From NCBI GenBank assembly GCA_963576735.1, contig OY755176.1, positions 14,617,423 to 14,681,422 of the forward strand: DNA of 64,000 nucleotides, read 5' to 3'. The first letter of the stretch is position 1. Each line of letters opens with the position of its first letter. A program made the position numbers and the translations under genes. Source of the stretch: Bedellia somnulentella (Eukaryota > Arthropoda > Insecta > Lepidoptera > Bedelliidae). Below the pieces are notes generated by a model that had not been told where the DNA came from, made no database searches, and saw only the letters and a list, made by a program, of their open reading frames with translations. Positions 27,366 through 38,932 of the stretch are shown here, in pieces.

Positions 27366-27694
27366 GTTTTAAATGTATAAGACTAAAATTCAAGAGTTTT
27401 ATTTAACTAGAAACTTTATTTATAAAGACAATAAAAAAACAGTCATTCATAAAAATATTAAGTTTTAATGACGGTCGTACACGCGCACTGATATCATCTA
27501 ACCCTTATTTGGGACGTTATTTTGAGAACGCATTAGAACACTATATTTAGATACCTAATATTTGTGGAGAATGAATAATTATGATAAATGCTGTCGGTCA
27601 TATTAAATTCTATCAGTATTTTAGTCATTTTGATACCGTAGTATCAAATAAAACTAACTAGCGGGATATTAATAAACAAGATAGTAGTAGATAT

Positions 27695-27721
27695 GTGCCC
27701 CAAAAAGGGGTAGCCAGAAGG
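27695..27721 (-). mobile_element. SINE-A 3' fragment
   Basis: The isolated string CCCCAAAAAGGGGTAGCCAGA matches the 3' block of the neighbouring copies. Confidence 0.45.
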
Positions 27722-28978
27722 TGACGAAGAAAACGATTGTGAACTAAATTAATTATTCAATTACAATTAAAATCAATAGAATATTTATTTTTATTGAACT
27801 AGCAGTTCCATATATTTCTTTTAATATACATTTTCTGATAAATAAACTTAAGCTTTCAATTGTAACTGATTTTCTAATTTACAACATACCCATTTAAAAA
27901 TCACCTTACTCTAAAGAGATTTCATTGAAAATCTTATACGCCTAAAACTCAGCCTCCTCAAACAAAACAAAATTTTCAGTATTTTCAGCACAAAAAAAAA
28001 TTATGTAAATTCGTAAAACCGCGCGTGTGGCCGCCGCACCGCGTCCCGCCGCGTCCCGATGCGCGCAATTGCCAACACTTCTTTATTTGCTGACACGGCT
28101 CATCAGCCACCTCTCATCGGGGCTTTACATTTATGATTGGCTTTAACCCGTAATAACTATACTTTCTTCAGTATTTTCTAGAGGTTTTTTGTTTGTTTAT
28201 TTGTAGCAGTACCCTCTGTTTTAGAAAATAAAGACCTCTTGAATCTTTAGCTACGAGTATATTTAACACAAGTCAAGTGCTGGTAGGTGTAAACGTACTA
28301 GATATATTCTAAGCAATCATTAAGTAGAATTATATAAGGAAGCAAAGATTATCTACGTCTGTGAATGTAATTTTAGTCTAGGTATCACCTCATAGCAACT
28401 TCCAACAGCTTTCTTCTCAAGTCTCGTTACTCTGTTGAGATTTTACTAAACTCTGTTAAATTGTATGATATGATGATATGGAAATAAGTACTGATATAAA
28501 TATTAACTTTGAACTAAACAAGAAGCGTTATAACATCCCGCTTTTTGCTACGTCTCTATCTCTTGCCACAAATTAAACATGACAAGATTAATTTATTTCA
28601 GCTGTAATCTAATAAATCACGAAAGTGCTATTTTCTTGCTATAATAGTGCTTATATAATTAATCGAATAGCAACACAAACATTGTCAATAATTAACAATT
28701 AAGATACTGTTACAAAAAAACAAATTGCTTTTTAATGGAGCCAATATACATTTCAATAGAGTCATTATTGAATTTTTTGCTTGATAATTGTTGTAGAATT
28801 TCATCATACGTTAATTGATGAGGTAATTCTTGTTGGAGAATCGCTTTTTCACCGGGAAACTGATACGCTATTGTATTGTCTCATTTGTATGACTGTTTGC
28901 TTGGATTATGTTGAAGAAAGTGTAAGATTATGTTAATGAATGACAATTGTACTTTTAGATATTTCTATTTGAGAACAA

Positions 28979-29208
28979 TACACATTCACGGCTATAAATC
29001 CCAAAAAGGGGTAGCCAGAGCCTTAAAGCTAGAAACTCCTCAGCCACATTTGGCATTTGATAGGGGACAAGATGGTAGAAGTAAAGTGTCGTTGGTGATG
29101 GGTCTCCAACCGCATCGCCCAAAAACCACTTAAAAAGCCCAATACCTTTAGTTGCCTCTTACAACACCCGTGGGTAGAAAGGGGTAGTGATATTCTAAGT
29201 CGGCACCA
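28979..29208 (-). mobile_element. SINE-A, near full length
   Basis: It runs from TTCACGGCTATAAATCCC to TATTCTAAGTCGGCAC with all internal blocks present. Its antisense strand is open for a short frame (RALKLETPQPHLAF...), which is an artefact of the element. Confidence 0.8.
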
Positions 29209-30309
29209 TTCAAATTTTTAGAACAAGAATTCATATTTAATATGACTTAGTATTTTTTACCATAATGATGATAGCCACTAGGTAGAAATTCTCACAATAT
29301 TCGTATTGTTCGGTTATTTAGACGTGAGCGCGCGGAACAATGGAGGGGCGACATTTTCCTATAATTAGCTGAACGGTGCTTTCTAGTTGGAAAAATTTAC
29401 GATGCAGTTTCCATAGTTGCATTATAGAGCCTGTTATTTTCCCATTTGAGCGATTTTATGTGTATCACAAGAGATGTAGATAGCGTAATAACGTGGTCGG
29501 CCGCGCTGGATGTGCATCCACTGCCGCTCGCAATTACTGACACGCACTGCCTTCGACGCGTCACTGTTCATGTTACCACTGCCACTAAACACTTCATACC
29601 ACCTAACAAAAAAATAGGTGACGAATTCCTTGTTTCCACAAAATTATGCAAACGAAAGCGTTACCATGAATAGAGAAATGAAATCGAGATATTAAACATT
29701 GAATAGTAATGGTGGTAGCGATCTGCAATAATGATTATGAACAATGTGTAGAGGCGGCGGGGTGTCATTACTTCCCTTCCCACAATCAGGCGGTATCGGA
29801 TCACGCACGGAGCGAATACCTCCATATTGTAACGAGCAAGGCAGTGCATAAAGCAAGCTTATTGCACCAACTTGTAAAACCCGTAAGTTCAACCCTAACG
29901 AGATATGAAAATCTCGCCGGGAAACTTTGGCGTGCCTTTTCACTTTAACATTTCTAATTTATTTCGCTGTTTTATTGCACGCTTTATTAACTTGCCGTTT
30001 GAATATTTTACTTTAGGGGTTTGTGAGATTTATTTTTCACGCGATTTTATTGTTTTACTCTTTTACTACGACCCGCTGATATTTTATACATTTTATTGCT
30101 TCTTTGACGCTCGGTTGAGTTTATTCTTATCTCAACACTTTTTAAATTGATGTTTATCGATATTTCGTTTAAATTGTAACGCCAACATAATATGTTTTAT
30201 AAGCGAATGAGCGTTGGTGATAAATGTGTTAAATGAATGTATGAATTGAGGTGTAATCAAAACAAGAGTTTAATCTAAATTAATAAATTGTTCATAACAA
30301 AGTCACGTC

Positions 30310-30420
30310 GCCAAGTTTCCGCGGGGCGGGCGGGCGGCGGTGGAGGGAAGGGGGGATCGCGTGTTTCCCGCACATTACCCCGCCCGCACCCCGCACCCCC
30401 GCTCCGCCAGCTTTGTGAAA
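30310..30420. other. GC-box-rich islet inside the intron
   Basis: GCGGGGCGGGCGGGCGG and CCCCGCCCGCACCCCGCACC flank a purine-rich core in an AT-rich intron. These are multiple Sp/KLF-type GC boxes and a potential quadruplex. Possible enhancer or unannotated promoter; this is inference from composition only. Confidence 0.35.
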
Positions 30421-32875
30421 GCCATGAAAACTTGGTCGCCATCCGACAACACAACAATCTTTTTCACTTTATTCAGAAATTTCATACATTTTGAATTATT
30501 TATTACTGAAACAAAAGTTTGAATGAGTTTTACCAGTAGTTGCTTGTAATAACACATACGTGAAGATAAAACTAATCGCTGACTTAAATAAACTTTAGTA
30601 CAACCCTGAAATTGTTTGCCAAAGATTATCCTTACAATTAAGCAAAATCGTATCGTAGATCGATTGATTTTAATACTAGCTGAAAGAAATGTTTTTATAT
30701 TCAAACTAAACACAAAGTATTGCAATGGGCAGACACCTAATACATAATGTTAGGCGGAAGAAAGTTATTAAACAATGAGCGAATACAATAGTCAGTCAGT
30801 GTATATAATACCTGTGTTATATAGTTAGCGCATATAATGGCAGGTGGCGGTGTCGTCGCATTGTAACCGCCAACATACAATTAGATCCACTATAGATGGA
30901 CACTTCTCCTAAACACCAAGCCCGACTGAATAGGAGCGCAATGCAATGTAATTTACCTCACATAATGGACAGTTATTAAGCAATTTCAGTGCAAATATGG
31001 ACAACTATGTTATGTACACATTAAATATGCTGCAGGTAATATGTTGATGACAAATATATTATTGTTTAAGGACATCAAACACAATAAACATATTTAAAAA
31101 ATACAACAAACTAAATGTAATTTCACTGTACGGAAAATGCATGTAGCAGTGTAATATTATAATTTATTTTTAAGTTTTCTTACCCCCTAGAATTTTCAGT
31201 AACTTCAACCGTTTTTTAATCTTCTAAACATTTTTTTTTCAAAATGGTAGCATTAGAATTGACAACATAGAATAACTTGAATGTGATATAGATACATAAT
31301 TGTAGTTATAACGTAATTCCATGAAAATAATTCTATTTTAAGTCATAAAATAGTAAGGAATAGTTGTACAAAAAGGAAGTTCTTAGTAGACAAGATGACA
31401 TACGAGAGTTCAACCCAAATTAATGAGAGCGCGTCTGTTTCTCGGTGACCCGATTGCCACCAAATGAACAATTTAAAGCTAAATCTGTCCTCATCTGCAG
31501 TTGCGCTAATGCATTTTATATTGCCACAATTGGTTGGGCAGTCGGCGCGGTATGCGACGCAATGTGTGGGCAGTTCGCGGTAACTATCTTACGCATCGGG
31601 AATTAAGAGGGAACGAAGTGACTGCGAAATCATACTAGTGGGTACTAGGACTCTATCTAGAATAGACCAGTAACTTCTTTATGGCTGTTTGACACGCTAA
31701 CATCTACTAGCAAAATGACCTAACATTTGTTTCCTAAGTCGTTCTGTTACTTCAAATAAATCAGTGCAAAGAAAGCATTGAATACAAATAAATCTTTTTC
31801 CAAAGTTGTGTTATTTTGAGAAGGTATATTTGAATAGGCGGACATGTAGGGTTCTCTTTCAGTAGAAGCTATACAGGTAGATTGATAATTTTTCTTCCCA
31901 CTGCACTTGCCTCCTCAAAACTTTGTGCCGTCATAGTCGGCATCGACTTCAAGGGCACATGTAATGAAATTCCTGAATGAGTACGGCAGGGGTATTTGAA
32001 GCGCGGCGGGCCAGTGAAATCGTGCGTCTCAGGCCACATGCCGCCGGCCGACTTCCCGGGAACATGATGAATAACTCATTGTCTGTCCGTCTGACCACGT
32101 GACGTTCTCGGAACAACTGCTGACGTGCACAAATTTGACCGACACATTTGACCTTGACATTATCTAATTAACCGACATGTAAGCTCGTACATATCATCTT
32201 TGATGCTCGTTGATTGTGGTACCAAAGGAGTTTATTTAGAGAGTAAAGGACGAGTGCTCATGAAAATCAACCATGAAGACTGTTCTGCATTTGATTTATT
32301 AAAATGACTACTGCTTTAAAAGAGCAGATATCGGAGTAATAAAGGTAAATACTATCGACAGGCGAATACTATAGCTGTCATTGCAACCATATAGAAATAG
32401 CAACCATATTAAGATCACATAAGAGCAGGTCGCGGCGCCAATGCTCTGCACTGATAATTAGGATGCACCGTATGTCGGTCACACTCATGTACGTCCAAAC
32501 AGCTGCATAACTTTTTGCTGAAGTCTATTGTGCGTTGTGCACTTTATGGCGGGCGGCCCTCTTTCAACTCCTTAGTTAACATGCGAGCCTAGTACCGACG
32601 GCTTTTTTATAACGCTAAATGTCATGTCAAGCAATAAAGAGGAAACACCATTATAAGTGTAACCATGAATTGCAAAAGCTATATAAAAATATTAAGGAAG
32701 AGTTTTTATGGGTATGAAACTCGTTTAGTTTTTTCGTCATAAAAAATATAATTGAATTTGGTTTACGTGTTTTTTTTGTTGGACAGTGTCTATTGACTTA
32801 GAAAAGCGGTGTTAATTTCAACCTGCAAGTTGATTAGAAGGCGGCTATTGATACTACGCGTTTGTATACTGTATG

Positions 32876-33050
32876 CTCACGCCATTAGTTTCTATTGGGG
32901 TAGGCAGAGACTATCTATCGCTACTTGTTACGATCCTGGCAAATCCCTCAAGCATCATTTACATTCATAAATATATCCGTACATGCTCTCTTGTTCATAC
33001 ATTCTTCATACTATGGGCCTTTTTAAGCATATTCTCTATTTGATCTTAAT
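32876..33050 (-). mobile_element. RTE-like LINE, 3' untranslated end
   Basis: It starts with the terminal block CTCACGCCATTAG...GGGGTAGGCAGAGAC and continues with ACGATCCTGGCAAATCCCTC, parallel to the copy at 51085-51770. It lies about 100 bp upstream of a GATA exon. Confidence 0.7.
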
Positions 33051-33154
33051 GTGTCCTCCGTGCTCGGCCTCTACTGATATTACCATCCACTGTTTAATAC
33101 GTTATTAAGATAAATGAAATTAAATTGATACTAATTTGGTTTTATTTGTTGCAG

Positions 33155-33365
33155 GTAAATAGGCCGCTGACGATGAAGAAGGAAGGAATCCAGACAAGGA
33201 ATAGGAAGTTAAGCAGTAAGAGTAAGAAGAAGAAAGGCGGAATGGGTATGGGTGGTGGTGCATGCGCACTGGCCCTCGGAGGAGTCATGGGAGACATGAT
33301 CAAACCTTTAGGAGACGCCACTAAAGGATTTGGGGGATCCGGGTTTCCCTCGGCTATGGATTTCG
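33155..33365 (+). CDS. grn: GATA factor, exon with the basic tail of the carboxyl finger and a Gly-rich region
   Basis: The exon begins in phase 0 with [18 protein letters not shown], the basic extension that follows KLHN and completes DNA contacts in GATA fingers. LSSKSKKKK comes next, a likely nuclear localisation signal also found in GATA1/2/3. A Gly/Met-rich stretch (GGMGMGGG) and a less conserved segment ([18 protein letters not shown]) follow. The acceptor is TTTATTTGTTGCAG|GTA and the donor is TTCG|GTAAGT, leaving one base (phase 1). An intron between KLHN and VNRPL is the standard position in animal GATA genes, which supports joining this to the exon 15.75 kb upstream. The frame continues past the donor for only a few codons to a stop, so splicing is needed for the full protein. 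An RTE-like LINE 3' end lies about 100 bp before the acceptor. Confidence 0.92.
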
Positions 33366-34039
33366 GTAAGTTATTTTGACTGCAATTTGAATTCATGACG
33401 ATCACGTTGAATGAATTTTCTTATATTTTTTATGCTATAATTGCTACATTTAAAATAAAATAGTTACTTATTTACCATTCAAATTCCTCAGTCACAGCTA
33501 TTTTCATTCATTCAACTCATCAAAATATTTTATTTTTATTACCAATAGCCATTCTTGTCACTTTGTTTGTTTCCGAACTCATGAAAACTCTTGTTAATAA
33601 TCATAAGTCTGAATGTACTCATAACATATATACATTTACTCACGGCTATATATCCCTAAAAGCGGTAGCCAGAGCTGAGAAATTAGGAATTCCTAAGCCA
33701 CTTTTGGAAGTTGAGTGGGGAAAAGATGGTAGAATAAAGGTTGTTGGTGATGGGTCTCAAACCGCATCGCCCAAAAATCCCTTAAAAAACCCCAAGTCAC
33801 TGAGTACACCCACCGTAAGAAATGGGGTAGTGCTATACTAAGCCGACACTACACAGCTAACTAGTCATAACTAACCCAAAAATTAATTATGCGTCGGAGC
33901 TATTGCCAAATGGAACATTCAGTCTCGTGGTGTCAAGCGCCCTTTTTAATCACAAGTCTATGTGTATGTTTTACCTTGATAACGTATATGATCGAATGTC
34001 TTAGTTGCAATGACAAAACTAACAGCTGTATTTTTGCAG
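33366..34039 (+). other. 674-bp intron containing a SINE-A copy
   Basis: Bounded by GTAAGT and TTTTTGCAG. A reverse-oriented SINE-A (33630-33856) makes up about one third of it and ends about 180 bp before the next exon. Confidence 0.75.
33630..33856 (-). mobile_element. SINE-A inside the 674-bp GATA intron
   Basis: From ACTCACGGCTATATATCCC to GCCGACACTACACAGC. A TCATAAC string occurs near both flanks but is too short to call a target duplication with confidence. The antisense strand carries a long open frame with no stop, a property of this SINE. Confidence 0.85.
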
Positions 34040-34179
34040 GTCAACACCAAGTAGGGCTGGTGCACCCGGCGGCCGCCCACATGTCGCACTGGTACGGCGC
34101 GCCTCATCAAGGGTTCGCGCCGCCGCCCGCCTCGCACAACCCTTACCATCATCATCACCTCGCGCAACTCAACTCCATG
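34040..34179 (+). CDS. grn: GATA factor, His/Pro-rich carboxyl exon
   Basis: The acceptor GTATTTTTGCAG|GTC restores the phase-1 codon left by the previous exon (G+GT, Gly). The exon then reads QHQVGLVHPAAAHMSHWYG, a Pro-rich part (GFAPPPASHNPY), four His and LAQLNSM. Low-complexity His/Pro/Ala sequence is typical of the carboxyl activation region of insect GATA factors. The donor is ATG|GTAAGT in phase 0. Base composition is much richer in GC than the flanking introns, as expected for a coding exon. If this donor is not used, the frame adds only VSKI and stops at 34194, so a transcript keeping the intron would still make a protein with a slightly different end. The evidence is the frame continuity and strong splice sites; I cannot align this part to a relative. 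Confidence 0.78.
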
Positions 34180-34640
34180 GTAAGTAAGATTTGAGACTAT
34201 CTCATAGTGACATACATTTGTTTTTGTTGATTGCATTGAATGTTTCTGGAAATTACCAAGAAAGTTATGTTTTTTTGTCAATAACAATGACAAATAACGA
34301 GTAATAATGTCAATAAAAAAAGTGTATAGTCAGTGAGATGGCGAAAGATTAGAGCCTATTCCTATGTCCATGAGTCATCATTAAGCAATTAGAAGTCTTC
34401 TGCAGGACATACGCCTCCCCTGAAAATGACCAAAATGACCGCTCCTGTGCTGCCAACGGCTTCTTGTGACTTTCGACAAATGCGAGGCCCACTCCCACAG
34501 CATTGTCCAGTGAAATGTGCTCTGCCTATTGTTTTTGGGCTATTTCATTAATTTATTTTAATGAAAGTTGAACCCCATTTAACAGCCACTAAAAATGCAA
34601 TATTTTCTTCTCAAATACTTATCGGGCATGCTTGTTTCAG
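34180..34640 (+). other. 461-bp final intron
   Basis: Bounded by GTAAGT and TTGTTTCAG. I see no repeats or other features in it. Confidence 0.62.
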
Positions 34641-34667
34641 ACTGGTTGGAGAAGTGAGTACACGTGA
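34641..34667 (+). CDS. grn: GATA factor, short terminal coding segment and stop
   Basis: After the acceptor CTTGTTTCAG the frame continues in phase 0 as TGWRSEYT followed by TGA at 34665-34667. With the previous exon the protein ends ...LNSMTGWRSEYT. The four exons sum to 513 nt, exactly 171 codons. The segment is short, so the case rests on a good pyrimidine-rich acceptor, correct phase and the polyadenylation signals that follow about 1.1 kb downstream. The alternative is termination at 34194 through the unspliced donor. The residues WRSEYT look like a conserved protein end rather than random sequence, but this is a judgement, not an alignment. Confidence 0.62.
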   Translation, partial: TGWRSEYT

Positions 34668-35812
34668 TGAGTATGCCGCGAGCGAGGGCCTACACTAAGC
34701 GTATCAAACAATGGTATTGAAACTGGACCCGTCCACTGCTCGGGCCGCGATCCGAACCACTCTGCCAAGGAATCCAACGCATTCAAACAATTGCTGTGAT
34801 TTCCTCTAGGACACTACACGCATCTTTAAACTTTGGAACTCTTCATCAATAAGACTGTTGAACAGAATTGAGAAATTTTCGAAGCATTGTATAAGAAGAC
34901 ATATCTATGTGTTATGATTCTTGACCTGACCCAGTTTTAATGATCAGTTTAATACAAAAAAGACTTGATAATAGTGCAAGTAAAAGTATTAAGTGTTGTG
35001 CGCAACAGTATGATGTAACTAGAGAAATTGTACAGTATTATATTAGAGATTAAGGTCGATATAATTACTTAGATCCATTTAAATCGGTATGTTCAGAAAA
35101 CCTGTGTATTATGTACATATCTAATTAATTTATATTATGTTCCTGTATATTTTGTTTTCTTTGTAACATTGATATTGTAGTTATTTAATTTAGCTGCGCC
35201 GCGCCGCGGTCGCTGTTTTAGGAATTGTGATGTGTTCAGGAGTATTTGATGAAGTTCAGACGTTCTCTGTATATTTGTATTAGTTTAGTTTTATGGAAAT
35301 GCAATAGATATTTATACTGTTAGGATAAATTATCCGATTTGTACATAAATAGACGTCTTTTATGTAGATTTCTTGAGATTTATTTTATTTACACACAAAT
35401 GAAAATCGAATGTAAATTCATCTGACGGCCACCGTTATTGGATAAGATCGTATTTGTAAAATATTATATTAATATTTCAAGGACTACATAATGTACAAAT
35501 ATTTGTATATCAGCCGAATATGTATTTAAGATTGAGTGGCCATATAATTAACAATGTTATGTATATTCTTGAAGTCTGTAACTAGCATTTCCAAAATACT
35601 GTCATATATTTATTTTTAAAAAGATATCGTTTGAGTTATAAAATCGTCTCGTTCGTTGCAAAATAGAGATACTTATTATGTACTAAATAGTGGTCACAAA
35701 GTCAGATTATATGATGTCCTTAACCTAATATTTTAGTTTATAAAACGAACATCGTAAAGTTGTGTAATTTAATAAAATTGTGAATAAATTATCAATATTG
35801 ATAGTTTTTTGT
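34668..35812 (+). other. grn: Presumed 3' untranslated region of the GATA gene
   Basis: This is AT-rich, non-coding sequence between the TGA and the polyadenylation signals, with no recognisable repeat inserted, in contrast to both sides. It contains two exact UGUACAUA octamers (35112-35119 and 35340-35347), which fit the Pumilio binding consensus UGUANAUA. A short GC-rich patch (CTGCGCCGCGCCGCGG) lies near 35194-35209. The boundary is inferred from the signals at 35771 and 35783. Confidence 0.6.
35771..35788 (+). terminator. Polyadenylation signals of the GATA gene
   Basis: Two AATAAA hexamers occur at 35771-35776 and 35783-35788, followed within 20 nt by a U-rich tract (ATAGTTTTTTGTCTTTTATT) that fits a downstream element. 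Cleavage would be expected near 35800-35815. Confidence 0.6.
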
Positions 35813-37529
35813 CTTTTATTAATATCTTCCCTTTCATACATTGTTTTTTTACTTGATATGTAAGGAAGGTAGTTATTGCATCAAAAGATTCAAATTAAAC
35901 TAGTAATCTGTATTGAATGTATCGAGGCAATTGACCGATAAATAGTGTCCGAACGTAAGCTGTCGAAATAGTGCGCGTCTCTCGCAGCCGAGGTCGTCAT
36001 AAGTCACCGAATCAATTCCGCCGTTTCATAGAAAAACTCCGCCAAAACCGGGCTTATCTCGCGGCAAATTGAAAATGCATCGGCCCGTGAGATTGTGACG
36101 CAACGGGATAGACGCCCGGACCAGACATATGGACCTATTCAATTTTAATCGCATTTCAGAAGAATGGACACCGGATAAAACGCTCCCTAGGGATCGCTGC
36201 GACTTGCTTAATAAGACGCTTTATTTGCGGTTGACTGTGGCTCATTTTAGGGGCGTCATTGTTGTCCTTTACGAGATGTTTGCAAATGCTCTTTTTATTG
36301 CACGAGGAAATGTCCTTTTCGCTTCACTTACTTTTAAATCTTGCGAGCAGATGTCGATTTAATACGTATATAATATCAAAAGTGGCTAAGGAATTTCTAA
36401 TTCCCTAGCTCTGGCTACCCCTTCAACGAATTTATAGCCGTGAGTATATGAATAACATCAATAATTTTGAGAAACTCTCAAAAAAATAGTGGTATTAAAC
36501 TCGGTAACAAAGTATTTATAAACTGAAGCTCTGAGGTATATTGCAGAAGCATAAGTCACGGAGGGTAAGTCATCCGGTGATATATTTGCTGCTAGCGCGG
36601 GAAAAAATGTCGTGCGAAAAAAAACGCCATCACTCTAGAGAATTTATTGCACGCGGCAGCGGCGGCGGCGGCGGACTGGCGTGGAATATTCGAGATTTAC
36701 CTACTGGCCGAGGAATGTTGGCGGTACCCCCCGAGGTGACGAAACCTCACATTTCACTAAATTACAATCTCTGAAGAATTTGCACTCCAAAGCTGTTGTG
36801 TAAATGATACGGATTGAAAGAATGTTTGCTATATACATATTTTGCTAGTGCTCGATCAGACATTTCGAATATATGACGTGTAAGAAACACTTAGGTATTA
36901 TACTTGTCTATTTGATGCGTTTGAAGCAATAACTCACGAAATCCTTTAAGGACGTCCAGTCAATAGTGTCCAGTGAATCGTGAGGAAGGGATCTTCTACG
37001 TTCGCCAGCTGCATCCTTTTGATCCGAGAATCAATCTTGGACTTTCGAAATCACCCAGATTATCCACTATCTTCGACCAGTGTAAAAAGAACTCTTTTTC
37101 TTTTACATTAAGTTTGACTAACAGGTCGTAAGATATTGTTGTTTTTAACTTTGTGCGAGTAACAATCTTAATGTCACGACAGCTTAGAACATTATTAGTT
37201 ACGCAATGCTGCAGTGCAATCACACTGCTGTAGTCATCGACATAATTTAGGTCGATCAAAGATTAAACTATTAATTTAGTACAAAAAATAAAAGAATGTA
37301 GTAGTGTACTGTTTAAATTTGGCAAGGTTTCTTGGCTGCAAAACCAATGCCCCATTCTAGATATTTTTTCGGTGGATATTGTTGAGACAGTAGAGTGAGC
37401 CTTGATTCGGATGAAAGAACTTTTGATGTCGAGTTTAAAATTTCTGAATATTACTGCTTCTGTGACTATAAAATATGAAACTGATAAATACCACATTAAA
37501 TGTGTTATTTTATCTTCATATAAATTTTA
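35813..37529. other. Gene-free stretch downstream of the GATA gene
   Basis: AT-rich DNA with one SINE-A fragment and a (GGC)6-like patch at 36656-36675. Open frames here (36129-36362, 36541-36774, 36996-37259) look like chance. Confidence 0.5.
36377..36452 (+). mobile_element. SINE-A 3' fragment
   Basis: CAAAAGTGGCTAAGGAATTT, CTCTGGCTACCCCTTCAA and TATAGCCGTGAGTATATG; the head is missing, as in 5'-truncated insertions. Confidence 0.75.
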
Positions 37530-37911
37530 CATAAACATAACATAACATAAACGTTCACGCCGAATATCCCCGAAGGGGTTGGCAGAGGTACTAATACTTC
37601 TGAACATCACGTGACTTTGTCAGCTGGTGTTCAGAGTACCCACGTTTTGCATGGACAGTGTAGTCACGTGATAGGGGGCAGGCCTATCGCCGTTTTGTAC
37701 GAATACACTATCACATGACTAAGTACAACTCAGCCATGTGGGTTTCCTCACGATGTTTTCCCTCACCGTTAACAACCATGATAAATTAACCACACATATG
37801 TCTTTAGAAAAGACAAATTGGTGTAGGCCCGACCCAGGATTTGAACACTAGTAGTTTGCACGATAACCGAGAGTTCTACCCACTGGGCTATCACGGTTGC
37901 TTTTATAATTT
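37530..37911 (-). mobile_element. SINE-B, full length, inserted in a palindrome
   Basis: The tRNA-like head is at the right, with an A box TAGCCCAGTGG and a B box GTTCAAATCC on the minus strand. The tail (ATAACATAAC on the plus strand) is at the left. An 11-bp target duplication TATAAATTTTA lies at 37519-37529 and 37912-37922. Removing the element restores a 35-bp perfect palindrome (TTTTATCTTCATATAAA and its complement around one T). Confidence 0.88.
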
Positions 37912-38315
37912 TATAAATTTTATATGAAGATAAAACCCTTAGATGAATTTAATAACATCAGTCGTAAATTGATTCCGTTCTTTAAATCACTTTCTATAAA
38001 TAAAAAAATACAATACTCGATGTTCCAACGAAACATTGTATGCAATCCCTGAAAATATGGCTTTTGGCTAATAACGGATTGTGTGAAAAGTGTTAGAAAG
38101 GTTTAAGAAGGTTTGGTTGAAACATGATTAGTCAACTGAGGCAGATGCGTTTTTAGGCCATGGTTATTTTCAGGTTTCAAAAGTTAATAAAAATATAAGC
38201 TACAAGTTAACAGTGAATGAATATTTTATACTTCTTACAAATATTTGAACTGTCTAGTTTTTTTGCCCGATTCGATCAAAACAAAATAAAACATAAATTT
38301 TTATCATAGACTAAC

Positions 38316-38449
38316 GCCCGATTTCTGAATTGAGTATTCCAGCTGAGAACAACTTAAGTATCGTTCTGTCGCATTGAAATCTTAACAACTGAATGAGACA
38401 AAACGATACTTAAGTCGTTCTCCGCTTGAGTATAATTCAGAAATCGGGC
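38316..38449. mobile_element. 134-bp hairpin MITE
   Basis: The ends GCCCGATTTCTGAATT and AATTCAGAAATCGGGC are perfectly complementary. Inner arms also pair (CTTAAGTATCGTTCTGTC with GACAAAACGATACTTAAG), so almost the whole element folds into one stem. No certain target duplication; TA is possible. Confidence 0.75.
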
Positions 38450-38704
38450 ATATATTGAATAAAATATATTTAATCTTTCTTGCTTATTATGATCATATTT
38501 TAATTGCTTTTTTAGGTATAGCAAATTTTACAGTGATGTAGCAATTACTACAAAAAAAATATTGTTGAATGACAGTAATTTTGTGATTGAGATACATAGA
38601 GGCAACGACGTGGATGGTAACACCAGTAGGCGACGACTATCGAGGACACATTTAGATCAAATAGATACTTTTTATTAAAATAGGTAGTCGTTTGGAGTCT
38701 GAAG

Positions 38705-38830
38705 AATAAAAAGGCATGTTTCATACATGGATGAATTTAAATTGAGCTCGAGAAGTATATAGTGGCGATTGATAGTCTCTTTATACCCCAATGGGAAGTA
38801 ATTGCCTGAGTATACGTGCGTATGTATGCT
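38705..38830 (+). mobile_element. RTE-like LINE, 3' end fragment
   Basis: GTGGCGATTGATAGTCTC, TACCCCAATGGGAAGTAATT and GCCTGAGTATACG with a GTATG tail match the terminal block of the other LINE copies. Confidence 0.7.
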
Positions 38831-38932
38831 TACTGAAAATATATAAAATTAAGTAATTTTATCGCTACCATCAAATTTTGAAACATTATATTAAATCAAT
38901 TCCTGACAACTACTGTATTCACATATAAGTAA

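Larger units (their letters stand above)
17401..33154 (+). other. 15.75-kb intron splitting the GATA finger from its basic tail
   Basis: It runs from GTAAGT at 17401 to TTGCAG at 33154. It is mostly single-copy AT-rich sequence with GC-rich islets (about 22440-22610, 25740-25880, 28015-28140, 30310-30420, 31990-32130) and only a few old repeats. Nothing in it is supported as a nested gene. The islets are candidates for conserved non-coding elements, which are common in introns of developmental regulators. Confidence 0.75.

Noticed and set aside
28930..29133. 67-codon plus-strand frame
   Set aside because: Antisense reading of the SINE-A at 28979-29208.
33142..33405. 87-codon minus-strand frame with Pro-rich residues
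   Set aside because: Shadow of the Gly/Lys-rich GATA exon on the other strand.
33563..33841. 92-codon plus-strand frame
   Set aside because: Mostly the antisense of the SINE-A at 33630-33856; the same peptide pattern (ARAEKLGIPKPLLE-like) recurs at other SINE-A copies.
33958..34293. 111-codon minus-strand frame
   Set aside because: Shadow of the His/Pro-rich GATA exon.
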